From: Rhodocyclaceae bacterium | Lineage (GTDB): Bacteria > Pseudomonadota > Gammaproteobacteria > Burkholderiales > Rhodocyclaceae | Assembly: GCA_030682595.1 (NCBI GenBank) | Contig: JAUXNZ010000335.1 | Span: 1-5,361, forward strand | Length of the DNA: 5,361 nucleotides | Direction of reading: 5' to 3' | Shown here: positions 1-5,361 of the stretch, in pieces | Layout of the letters: each line of letters starts with the position of its first letter | Position numbering within the stretch: position 1 is the stretch's first letter | Position numbers and translations under genes: made by a program | Notes under the pieces: model-generated | Told to the model about the DNA's origin: nothing | The model's input: only the letters and a program-made list of their open reading frames with translations | Databases searched by the model: none

Positions 1-1734
1 CTGCACGCCAGCGGCACGCAGATAGGGCACGAGGATGCGGTTGCCGCTGTCTGCCTCGGCGGTAAAGCCCGGGCCGGTATCGAAGATCAAATCGTGCGTG
101 GCGGTCTGCACATGCACGGACTGGCCCTGGCCGACATCCAGCACCGTCAGCGTCAATGCGCCCGGTGCCGGCCGCTCCGGATAGATGAAGAACAGCGGCA
201 GAAAGGCGACCAGCCCCAGCCAGCGCGCCGGAAAGCCGCGCGGCAGCAGAAACCAGGCCGTGCCGGCGAGCGCCAGCGGGATCGCCCAGACCGGCGGCGC
301 GTGCTGCTGCCAAAGCGCGCCGGGCAGCGCGGCCAGCCAGGACAAAAAATCCATCAGGAGCGCCAGCACCGCATGCGCGGTTTGCAGCACCAGCCCCAGG
401 CCGGGCACGCTGCCCAGCAGCGCCAGCGGTGTCACCAGCAGGCTCACCACGGGAATCGCCAGCGCGTTGGCCAGCGGCGACACCAGCGAGAATTGCTGGA
501 ACAAGGCCAGCAACGCGGGAATCATGCCCAGCGTGATCGCCCACTGCGCCCGCCCCCACTCGATGAGCCAGTGCCGCCGCGCCAACTGCCCATTGGCAAT
601 GTAGAACAACAGCGCCACCGCGCCAAAGGACAGCCAGAACCCGGCGGCCAGCACCGCCCATGGATCAAGCAACAGCACCAGCAGCAAGGCCGCGCCCAGC
701 ACGCGGGGAGCGGCAACCGAACGCCCCGACAGCATGGCCGCCGCGACCACGCCCAGCATGTAGAGCGTGCGCTGCGCCGGCACGCCAAAACCGGCGAGCA
801 GGGCATACAGGCACGCCCCGGCAAAACCGGCGAGCGCGGCCGCCTTCTGCGTCGGCCAGAACAGCGGCAGACGCGCCGAGCGCCGCCACAACGCCGCTGC
901 CAGCCAGGCCGCGAGCGCGCCGATCATGGTGACGTGCAGCCCCGAAATGCTCATCAGATGCGTGATGCCGGTCGCCGCGAAAAGCCGCCAGAGTGGCGGC
1001 GCGATGGCATTCTGGTCTCCCACCGCCAGCGCTATCAAGACGCCGGCATAGTCGTGATCGGGCAGGGCGCGCTGCATGCGCGCCCGCGTCGCCTCGCGCA
1101 GCCGCTCGATGCCCACCCAGACGCCGCCGACCTGCGTATCCAGCCGGATATTTTCCGCAGCCTTGCGCACATAGCCGGTGGCACGAATGCCCCGCTCGAA
1201 CAGCCAGCCTTCGTAGTTGAAACCATGTGGATTCACGTTGCCATGCGGGCGCTTGAGCCGCACCACGAAGCGCCAGCGCTCGCCCACGCGGGGCACCGGC
1301 AAGGCACCGGGCGCGGCGACCTCCTCCCCGCTTTCACCCATTTCGTCATCCGCCGCAACGTCGATATGCCGATACCAGCTCAGGACAATCCGTTGCGGCA
1401 CGGGCGCAGCCGCCTCTTCGACTTCGAAAACAAAGCGCACGCCGCGTTCGAAGCGCTGCGGCAGGCGGGTGACGACCCCCGTGACCTCAACATCGCGCCC
1501 TTCCCACGCCCCAGGCAGCGCATCGGCCAGGCGCCAGTGGGCGAAGCCCCCCGCCCAGGCCAGGCCGAGCAATGCCGCACCCACCACGGACAGGAAGCGC
1601 CAGCGCCGCCAAGCCACCAGCAACAACAGCGCGCCGCCAACCGCGGCAACCACCAGAAAAGTCGGCGCTGGCAGGACGGCGACCTGCTGCAGGACAAACA
1701 CGCCAAGGGCAAACGCCAGCACCCGCCAGGGCAT
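1..1734 (-). CDS. comEC: ComEC/Rec2 DNA internalization channel (3' end cut by window edge)
   Basis: ComEC is the polytopic inner-membrane protein that carries one strand of incoming DNA into the cytoplasm during natural transformation. The frame is open for 578 codons from the ATG at 1734 to the window edge; the family is usually about 750-850 aa, so roughly the last quarter is missing. In order: N-terminal membrane segments, then a DUF4131/OB-like region with GNVNPHGFNYEGWL at residues 165-178. The Competence domain follows, with ISGLHV (263-268), PAQRT (319-323), AGFWLSFGAV (364-373) and SPLANALAIPVV (419-430). A metallo-beta-lactamase-like domain begins with DVGQG (533-537) and FDTGP (551-555); its metal-binding His motif would lie off the left edge. 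The start is supported by GGAG (complement of 1745-1748), 10 nt upstream. No in-frame ATG lies further upstream before the stop at 1858-1860. No frameshift or stop is seen. Whether the cell is competent cannot be told from this gene, since comEC occurs in many strains not known to be transformable. Confidence 0.96.
   Translation of the reverse strand, partial: MPWRVLAFALGVFVLQQVAVLPAPTFLVVAAVGGALLLLVAWRRWRFLSVVGAALLGLAWAGGFAHWRLADALPGAWEGRDVEVTGVVTRLPQRFERGVRFVFEVEEAAAPVPQRIVLSWYRHIDVAADDEMGESGEEVAAPGALPVPRVGERWRFVVRLKRPHGNVNPHGFNYEGWLFERGIRATGYVRKAAENIRLDTQVGGVWVGIERLREATRARMQRALPDHDYAGVLIALAVGDQNAIAPPLWRLFAATGITHLMSISGLHVTMIGALAAWLAAALWRRSARLPLFWPTQKAAALAGFAGACLYALLAGFGVPAQRTLYMLGVVAAAMLSGRSVAAPRVLGAALLLVLLLDPWAVLAAGFWLSFGAVALLFYIANGQLARRHWLIEWGRAQWAITLGMIPALLALFQQFSLVSPLANALAIPVVSLLVTPLALLGSVPGLGLVLQTAHAVLALLMDFLSWLAALPGALWQQHAPPVWAIPLALAGTAWFLLPRGFPARWLGLVAFLPLFFIYPERPAPGALTLTVLDVGQGQSVHVQTATHDLIFDTGPGFTAEADSGNRILVPYLRAAGVQ
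1657..1678 (+). repeat. 22-bp exact direct repeat, left copy (inside comEC)
   Basis: These 22 bases, beginning AAAAGTCGGCGCTGGC, recur without mismatch at 4194-4215. This copy lies in comEC codons for residues about 19-26 (AVLPAPTF). The bases on either side differ between the copies (G/C before, G/C after), so the identity is exactly 22 bp. Chance identity of this length is improbable in 5.4 kb. However, both copies lie in coding sequence that looks normal for its family, so the origin is unclear. Confidence 0.75.
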
Positions 1735-1878
1735 GGCTAATGCGCTCCAGACCGGTCGCCCAAAAAGTTTCCAGAGATATTCTTTGTCGGCATGGTGAAT
1801 GGTAATTCGTGGCCGTGGATAATAGCGGCCTCGGCACCTGAAAATCTGCCCCACCCATCACACGCAAAGGAAACAAAC
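1735..1878. promoter_or_regulatory. Divergent comEC/ddh intergenic region with candidate promoters
   Basis: This 144-bp gap separates two divergently read genes and is more AT-rich than its surroundings, especially 1761-1824. For ddh, GATAAT at 1818-1823 matches the sigma-70 -10 box at five of six positions, but no good -35 box lies at the right distance (TGGTGA at 1793-1798, 19-nt spacer, is weak). For comEC on the minus strand, TTACCA (complement of 1800-1805) is followed after 17 nt by GAATAT (complement of 1777-1782), a 4/6 and 3/6 match. Another minus-strand -10-like TATTAT is the complement of 1820-1825, opposite the ddh -10 candidate. No operator palindrome or riboswitch was recognised. 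The promoter calls are inferences from weak consensus matches. Confidence 0.4.
1866..1871 (+). promoter_or_regulatory. Ribosome binding site of ddh
   Basis: AAAGGA lies 7 nt upstream of the ATG at 1879. It fixes this start in preference to an in-frame ATG at 1792, which would add 29 residues with no resemblance to the family. Confidence 0.8.
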
Positions 1879-2865
1879 ATGAATCAAGCCATCCGCATCG
1901 CCATCGCGGGTCACGGCAACCTGGGGCGCGGGGTTGAAGCCGCGCTGACCAAGAATCCCGACATGCGCCTCGTCGGCATTTACTCCCGTCGCCCGCCGGC
2001 GACGCTCAAGCCGCTGGTGGCTGGCACACCCGCCTACTCCATGGATGCGCTGAATGGCCATGCCGACCAGATCGACGTGCTGATCCTCTGCGGCGGTTCC
2101 AAGGAAGACCTGCCCCAGCAAGGGCCCGCGCTGGCCGCGCAGTTCAACACGGTGGACAGCTTTGATACGCACGCGCTGATTCCCGAGTATTTCGCCGCCG
2201 TGGACGCAGCGGCGACGGCCAGCCGCAAGACGGCGCTGATCGCCTCGGGCTGGGACCCGGGCATGTTTTCCATCAATCGCGTCTACGGCGAAGCGCTGCT
2301 GCCGGATGGCGCAACCTACACCTTCTGGGGCAAGGGCCTGAGCCAGGGCCACTCCGACGCGATCCGCCGCGTGCCCGGCGTGGCGGGTGGCGTGCAATAC
2401 ACGCTGCCCGTGGCAGCGGCCGTCGAGGCGGTGCGCAGCGGCACGCGCCCCGCGCTCAGCACCCGGCAAAAGCACACGCGGGAATGCTTCGTGGTGCTGC
2501 AGGACGGTGCCGATGCCGACGCCGTGCGCCGCGCCATCGTCACTATGCCGCACTATTTTGACGAGTATGACACCACGGTGAATTTCATCAGCGCGGAAGA
2601 GCTCCAGCGCAACCATGCCACCATGCCGCACGGCGGCTTCGTCATCCGCAGCGGCAACACCACGGCCGCAAGCACCCAGGTGATCGAATACAGCCTCAAA
2701 CTCGACAGCAACCCCGAGTTCACCGCCAGCGTGCTGGTGGCCTACGCGCGGGCCGTGCACCGCCTGCACCTGGCGGGCCAGTATGGCGCCAGGACCGTGT
2801 TCGACGTCGCGCCCGGCCTGCTCTCCCCCAAGAGCGCCGGAGAGTTGCGTGCCGAGCTGCTGTAA
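1879..2865 (+). CDS. ddh: meso-Diaminopimelate D-dehydrogenase
   Basis: The enzyme (EC 1.4.1.16) catalyses reversible NADPH-dependent reductive amination of tetrahydrodipicolinate to meso-2,6-diaminopimelate in the cytoplasm. This replaces the multi-step succinylase or acetylase branch on the way to peptidoglycan and lysine. The 328-aa product matches the family length of about 320-330. A Rossmann motif GHGNLG lies at residues 11-16, and SRR (36-38) is the NADP-phosphate binding segment. The family block GWDPGMFSINRVY spans 124-136, FWGKGLSQGHSD spans 149-160 and MPHGG spans 249-253. By comparison with the Corynebacterium glutamicum enzyme from memory, the substrate-contact positions D96, D126, W150, T175, H199, R201, H251 and N278 are all present, so it should be active. 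The AAAGGA ribosome site 7 nt upstream sets the start. The next gene begins 21 bp after the stop, suggesting co-transcription. Ddh is patchily distributed in proteobacteria, so horizontal gain is possible but not shown by obvious base composition. Confidence 0.95.
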   Translation: MNQAIRIAIAGHGNLGRGVEAALTKNPDMRLVGIYSRRPPATLKPLVAGTPAYSMDALNGHADQIDVLILCGGSKEDLPQQGPALAAQFNTVDSFDTHALIPEYFAAVDAAATASRKTALIASGWDPGMFSINRVYGEALLPDGATYTFWGKGLSQGHSDAIRRVPGVAGGVQYTLPVAAAVEAVRSGTRPALSTRQKHTRECFVVLQDGADADAVRRAIVTMPHYFDEYDTTVNFISAEELQRNHATMPHGGFVIRSGNTTAASTQVIEYSLKLDSNPEFTASVLVAYARAVHRLHLAGQYGARTVFDVAPGLLSPKSAGELRAELL

Positions 2866-2886
2866 AGCACTTTCCCGGATGTCCCA

Positions 2887-3543
2887 ATGAAACATAAAAC
2901 CCTGCTCATCGGCACCGTCGTTGTCTTGCTGCTGGCGTTCATCGTCGCAACGCTGGTCTACAAGACAGAAAAGCTCGACCAATCGGCGCAACTGGCCGCC
3001 GCCAATAGCGCGGCGCTGGTCCGCATGCACTCGCCGGCACTCGGCAGGACCGATGCGCCGGTGGTGATCGTCGAATTTATCGATCCCGCCTGCGAAACCT
3101 GCGCGGCGCTCTATCCGCTGGTCAAGGGCCTGATGGCGGAGCATCCCGGCAAGATTCGCCTGGTGATGCGTTACGCGCCATTCCATGAAGGTTCTGACCA
3201 GGTGGTGGCGATGCTTGAAGCTGCGCGCCTGCAGGGCAAGTTCTGGCCGGCGCTGGAAGCATTGCTGGCCACGCAACATAGTTGGGTTCCACATCACAAG
3301 GTGCAGGTGGCCCAGGTCTGGCCTCATCTGGAAGGCTTGGGGCTGAATCTCGAACAATTGCGTGCCGACATGGTCGCCCCGTCTATTGCCGAGATCATCG
3401 CTCAGGACCTGGCCGACGCCGACACCCTCAAGGTCACCAAGACGCCGGAATTCTTCGTCAATGGCAAACCCCTGCCGCGCTTCGGCTTCGACCAGTTGAA
3501 AAAACTGGTTGATGAGGCGCTGAAGGACACACAGCGGCGCTAG
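2887..3543 (+). CDS. Membrane-anchored DsbA-family thioredoxin-fold protein
   Basis: This 218-aa protein belongs to the DsbA/Thioredoxin_4-like group of periplasmic thiol-disulfide oxidoreductases. One hydrophobic segment (residues about 5-24, after MKHK) should be an uncleaved anchor or signal, placing the rest in the periplasm. The thioredoxin fold starts at about residue 54 with PVVIVEFIDPACETC; the redox pair is C69 and C72 (C-E-T-C). The inserted helical domain follows (about 98-180), then the cis-proline element T186-P187 in KTPEFFVNGKPL, and a final helix. The family would oxidise, reduce or isomerise cysteines in exported proteins; the direction cannot be read from sequence. No DsbB, VKOR or DsbD partner is in the window. 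The ATG at 2887 has only a weak GGA (2877-2879) 7 nt upstream. The gene follows ddh by 21 bp, so it is probably translated from the same message, although no functional link with diaminopimelate synthesis is known to me. Confidence 0.88.
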   Translation: MKHKTLLIGTVVVLLLAFIVATLVYKTEKLDQSAQLAAANSAALVRMHSPALGRTDAPVVIVEFIDPACETCAALYPLVKGLMAEHPGKIRLVMRYAPFHEGSDQVVAMLEAARLQGKFWPALEALLATQHSWVPHHKVQVAQVWPHLEGLGLNLEQLRADMVAPSIAEIIAQDLADADTLKVTKTPEFFVNGKPLPRFGFDQLKKLVDEALKDTQRR

Positions 3544-3613
3544 CCGACACGTCAAATGGGGAATGTCGGATTCGGGTCTACCTCAATCGACAAACGCCAA
3601 ACCATCGGAAATC

Positions 3614-4192
3614 ATGCGTAACTGGTTTCGCCGCTATACGCCCGACCACGCCGCGGTCAGCGACAACCGCTGGCTGGCGCCGTTTCGCAGCACGCTGCTG
3701 CACCCGCGCCTGTGGCACCTCAATCGTCATTCCGCCGCCGGCGGCGTGGCGGTGGGGTTGTTCTGCGGGCTGATTCCGGGGCCGTTCCAGATGATCGTCG
3801 CGGCGCTTTGCGCCGTCTTTTTCCGCATCAACCTGCCGCTCGCGCTGGTCACCACGCTTTACACCAACCCCCTCACCATTGTGCCGTTGTATGTGGTCGC
3901 TTTCGGGATCGGCCGGATCGTGATGGGAGTGTTCGGGCAGGGGAACAGCGAGTTCATCCACCCGCCCGAATATGGCGATGCCGGTTCAAGCACCATGCTG
4001 GAATGGATTGGCGCGCTGGGTGACTGGGTATGGCAGCTCGGCGCGCCGCTGGCCATCGGCTTGCCGCTCCTGGCCACGTTTCTGGCGATTGACGGCTACC
4101 TCGTCGTCTACATCGCCTGGCGCATTTACCTAGTGCGCGCCTGGCGCAAGAGAGCCAGCCGCCGGCGCGTCGGACAACCGCCCGTCGCATAG
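3614..4192 (+). CDS. DUF2062 family inner-membrane protein
   Basis: This 192-aa protein belongs to the DUF2062 family, a small membrane family of unknown function that is widespread in proteobacteria. The recognisable core is NRWLAPF (residues 18-24), then HPRLWHLNRHSAAGGVAVGLFCGLIPGPFQM as an amphipathic-to-membrane region (30-60), and the TTLYTNPLTIVPLY block (80-93). Hydrophobic segments lie at about 41-71, 75-106 and 143-174, followed by an Arg/Lys-rich tail that is probably cytoplasmic. The ATG at 3614 is chosen because family members as I recall them begin just before the RxWFRRYxP motif, and GGA lies 4 nt upstream. An in-frame ATG at 3563 would add 17 unremarkable residues and has a G-rich run directly abutting it, so it is a possible but less likely start. 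The gap to the preceding stop is 70 bp. The last 20 codons and the stop overlap the end of lolD on the other strand. Its function is not known. Confidence 0.9.
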   Translation: MRNWFRRYTPDHAAVSDNRWLAPFRSTLLHPRLWHLNRHSAAGGVAVGLFCGLIPGPFQMIVAALCAVFFRINLPLALVTTLYTNPLTIVPLYVVAFGIGRIVMGVFGQGNSEFIHPPEYGDAGSSTMLEWIGALGDWVWQLGAPLAIGLPLLATFLAIDGYLVVYIAWRIYLVRAWRKRASRRRVGQPPVA

Positions 4193-4960
4193 CAAAAGTC
4201 GGCGCTGGCAGGACGCCGCCAGCGTTGCATCGTGCGTCACGATCACCAGACTGGTGCCGTGCACCGCGTTCATGCGCAACATCAGCGCGAACACTTCGTC
4301 GGCGGTGTGGCGGTCGAGGTTGCCGGTCGGCTCGTCGGCCAGCACGCAGGCCGGCCGGGTCACCAGCGCCCGCGCCAGCGCCGCGCGCTGCCGTTCGCCG
4401 CCCGAGAGTTCGCCGGGGCGATGCTTGAGGCGCGCCCCCAAACCCACTTCGGTGAGGATCGCCGCAGCCTGCTCAAAGGCTTGCGCCTTGGGCAAGCGCC
4501 GGATCAGCAGCGGCATGGCGACATTTTCGAGCGCGGAGAATTCCGGCAACAAATGATGAAACTGATAGACGAAACCCAGCGATTCGTTGCGCAGGCGACC
4601 ACGCTCGGCCTCTGAAGCTTTGGCCAATGCCACGCCGAGCAAATGCACCGTGCCGGCCGATGGCGCATCCAGCCCGCCCAGCAGATGCAGCAAAGTGCTC
4701 TTGCCCGAACCGCTGGTGCCAACGATCGCCAGCGTCTCACCCACGCCGACCTGCAGATCGATACCGGTCAGCACCGCCACGTCGGTGGCACCCTGGCGGA
4801 AGGTTTTGGCGAGGCCGGAGCAGGAAAGAACGACCCCGCCGCCGGGCCGCCCCAAGGCGGGGTCAGCCAACACAGCGGAAGCCGTGCCCGGCACGGCTGA
4901 ACTCCCGTCACCCCCTTCCTCTGGAAGGGGGCCGGGGGGAAGACGCGTCACTTCATTCAT
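4130..4960 (-). CDS. lolD: LolD, ATPase of the lipoprotein-releasing ABC complex
   Basis: LolD hydrolyses ATP on the cytoplasmic face of the LolC/E membrane subunits to extract outer-membrane lipoproteins and hand them to LolA. The 276-aa product has Walker A GTSGSGKST (81-89) and Q-loop Q133 within VYQFHHLLPEFSALENV, a LolD/MacB hallmark. It also has the signature LSGGE (185-189), Walker B VLADEP (206-211), D-loop GNLD (213-216) and H-loop H243, so it should be active. From V43 the protein is 234 aa, the usual LolD length. The preceding 42 residues are an unusual Pro/Gly/Ala-rich extension encoded by a cluster of palindromes. The ATG at 4960 is favoured because it overlaps the lolC/E stop (8-bp overlap, translational coupling) and has GAGG 9 nt upstream. 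A GTG or TTG at residues 30-31 is an alternative but lacks a ribosome site. The last 20 codons overlap the DUF2062 gene on the opposite strand. Confidence 0.95.
   Translation of the reverse strand: MNEVTRLPPGPLPEEGGDGSSAVPGTASAVLADPALGRPGGGVVLSCSGLAKTFRQGATDVAVLTGIDLQVGVGETLAIVGTSGSGKSTLLHLLGGLDAPSAGTVHLLGVALAKASEAERGRLRNESLGFVYQFHHLLPEFSALENVAMPLLIRRLPKAQAFEQAAAILTEVGLGARLKHRPGELSGGERQRAALARALVTRPACVLADEPTGNLDRHTADEVFALMLRMNAVHGTSLVIVTHDATLAASCQRRLLLCDGRLSDAPAAGSLAPGAH
4194..4215 (+). repeat. 22-bp exact direct repeat, right copy (inside lolD 3' end)
   Basis: This is the second copy of the sequence at 1657-1678, in the same orientation. It starts one base after the stop codon of the DUF2062 gene. 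It lies within the lolD codons for residues about 249-256 (ASCQRRLL). The lolD and comEC reading frames cross the repeat in different phases, so protein similarity cannot explain the identity. Confidence 0.75.
4832..4931. repeat. Cluster of three perfect inverted repeats (REP-like) inside lolD
   Basis: Three independent stem-loops lie side by side in 100 bp. The first has arms GACCCCGCC (4832-4840) and GGCGGGGTC (4856-4864) with a 15-nt loop. The second has arms AGCCGTGCC (4880-4888) and GGCACGGCT (4890-4898) around one base. The third has arms CCCCCTTCC (4911-4919) and GGAAGGGGG (4923-4931) with a 3-nt loop. All arms are 9 bp without mismatch. GC-rich palindromes of this sort resemble dispersed intergenic REP-type elements of high-GC proteobacteria, but here the cluster is read in frame as lolD residues about 10-43. 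I cannot assign it to a named repeat family. A role as a transcription terminator is unlikely because no T-run follows any stem on the lolD strand. Confidence 0.8.
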
Positions 4961-5361
4961 ATCTCAATGCCTCGGCCGGATTCACCCGCGCGGCGCGCCA
5001 GCTCGGATAGAGCGTCGCCAGGAGCGTCAGGACGAAAGACACGGAACCGATGGTCCACACATCCGGCCAGCGCAGGTCGGAAGGCAGGTCGGAAATGTAA
5101 TAGACATCCTTGGCGAGAAACTGGAAGCCGAGCACGCGTTCAAGCACCGGCACGACGGTTTCGACATTCAAGGCCAGCGCCACGCCGCCACCGATACCCA
5201 GCACCAGGCCGATCACGCCGATCAGCGTGCCCTGGATGATGAAAATGCGCATGATGCTGCCGGGACTCGCGCCCAGCGTGCGCAGGATGGCGATGTCGGC
5301 GCGCTTGTCGGTCACCGTCATCACCAGCGTCGAGACGATGTTGAAGGCGGCCACCGCGACG
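4953..5361 (-). CDS. lolC: LolC/LolE lipoprotein-releasing permease, C-terminal part (5' end cut by window edge)
   Basis: This is the last 135 codons and stop of the membrane subunit of the lipoprotein-releasing ABC transporter, an FtsX-type permease that works with LolD. The family signature VAAFNIVSTLVMTVTDKRAD opens the fragment, followed by IAILRTLGAS, which is the cytoplasmic coupling region that contacts LolD. A long hydrophobic stretch follows (IFIIQGTLIGVIGLVLGIGG), then the VYYISDLPSDL periplasmic loop, a last membrane segment, and the typical ending LYPSWRAARVNPAEALRYE. These are the final FtsX membrane segments; the periplasmic domain and the start lie off the right edge. The frame is open to 5361, so any GTG start inside the fragment (for example 5354) is not the real start. 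LolC and LolE cannot be told apart from this end alone, and some proteobacteria have a single subunit doing both jobs. The stop overlaps the lolD ATG by 8 bp. Confidence 0.93.
   Translation of the reverse strand, partial: VAVAAFNIVSTLVMTVTDKRADIAILRTLGASPGSIMRIFIIQGTLIGVIGLVLGIGGGVALALNVETVVPVLERVLGFQFLAKDVYYISDLPSDLRWPDVWTIGSVSFVLTLLATLYPSWRAARVNPAEALRYE

Noticed and set aside
94..1740. 548-codon open frame on the plus strand opposite comEC
   Set aside because: Its translation is low-complexity (Arg/Gln/His/Pro-rich) and matches nothing I know. It is the antisense shadow of a GC-rich gene whose minus-strand frame carries every ComEC signature.
1487..1876. 129-codon minus-strand open frame covering the intergenic region and the comEC start
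   Set aside because: It is in a different frame from ComEC, has no recognisable domain, and its downstream half is a shadow of comEC.
3491..3509. Hairpin ACCAGTT / AACTGGT with a 5-nt loop
   Set aside because: It lies inside the DsbA-like coding sequence (residues about 202-208) and has no terminator T-run; codon coincidence is the simplest explanation.
1858..3555. 565-codon open frame on the minus strand opposite ddh and the DsbA-like gene
   Set aside because: It spans two well-supported plus-strand genes and their gap, with Arg/His/Gln-rich content typical of GC-rich antisense frames.
3544..3569. Inverted repeat CCGACA / TGTCGG after the DsbA-like gene
   Set aside because: The stem is only 6 bp with a 14-nt loop and no T-run follows, so it does not support a terminator or an operator.
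3563..3613. 17-residue N-terminal extension of the DUF2062 protein
   Set aside because: The ATG at 3563 has no properly spaced ribosome site, and the extension lacks resemblance to family members, which as I recall begin near the WFRRY motif. It is not excluded.
1..5361. tRNA, rRNA, CRISPR array, insertion sequence or transposase
   Set aside because: I looked for these on both strands and saw none: no regularly spaced repeats, no transposase-like frame, and no terminal inverted repeats with target duplications apart from the 22-bp repeat reported above.

Overview
The window looks like a high-GC proteobacterial chromosome, most likely a betaproteobacterium (for example Rhodocyclales, Nitrosomonadales or Burkholderiales). 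The grounds are GC-rich codon use, a proteobacterial-type ComEC, a LolC/E-LolD lipoprotein exporter (a Gram-negative system), and a lolC-lolD / DUF2062 / comEC neighbourhood that I recall from Betaproteobacteria. The genus cannot be fixed from this stretch.

Layout from left to right. Positions 1-1734 (minus) hold the first 578 codons of comEC, the inner-membrane DNA uptake channel; its C-terminal end lies beyond the left edge. Positions 1735-1878 are a 144-bp divergent intergenic region that must carry the start signals of comEC (leftward) and ddh (rightward). Positions 1879-2865 (plus) encode meso-diaminopimelate dehydrogenase. Then come 2887-3543 (plus), a membrane-anchored DsbA/thioredoxin-fold protein, and 3614-4192 (plus), a DUF2062 membrane protein. 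The first two are 21 bp apart and probably co-transcribed, perhaps with the third. On the minus strand, 4130-4960 encodes LolD, and 4953-5361 is the 3' end of lolC/lolE, which continues past the right edge.

How the genes work together: LolC/E and LolD form the ABC machine that releases outer-membrane lipoproteins from the inner membrane, and their genes overlap by 8 bp. ComEC acts independently, importing single-stranded DNA. Ddh makes meso-diaminopimelate for peptidoglycan and lysine by a one-step route. The DsbA-like protein probably acts on periplasmic thiols. The three plus-strand genes sit between two minus-strand housekeeping blocks, so part of this interval may be inserted or rearranged.

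There is no clear novel system here; most genes are recognisable. Two sequence-level oddities deserve a look. First, a cluster of three perfect inverted repeats is embedded in frame in the 5' end of lolD, giving it a Pro/Gly-rich extension of about 38 residues. Second, an exact 22-bp direct repeat lies in comEC and lolD, bracketing the plus-strand gene block.
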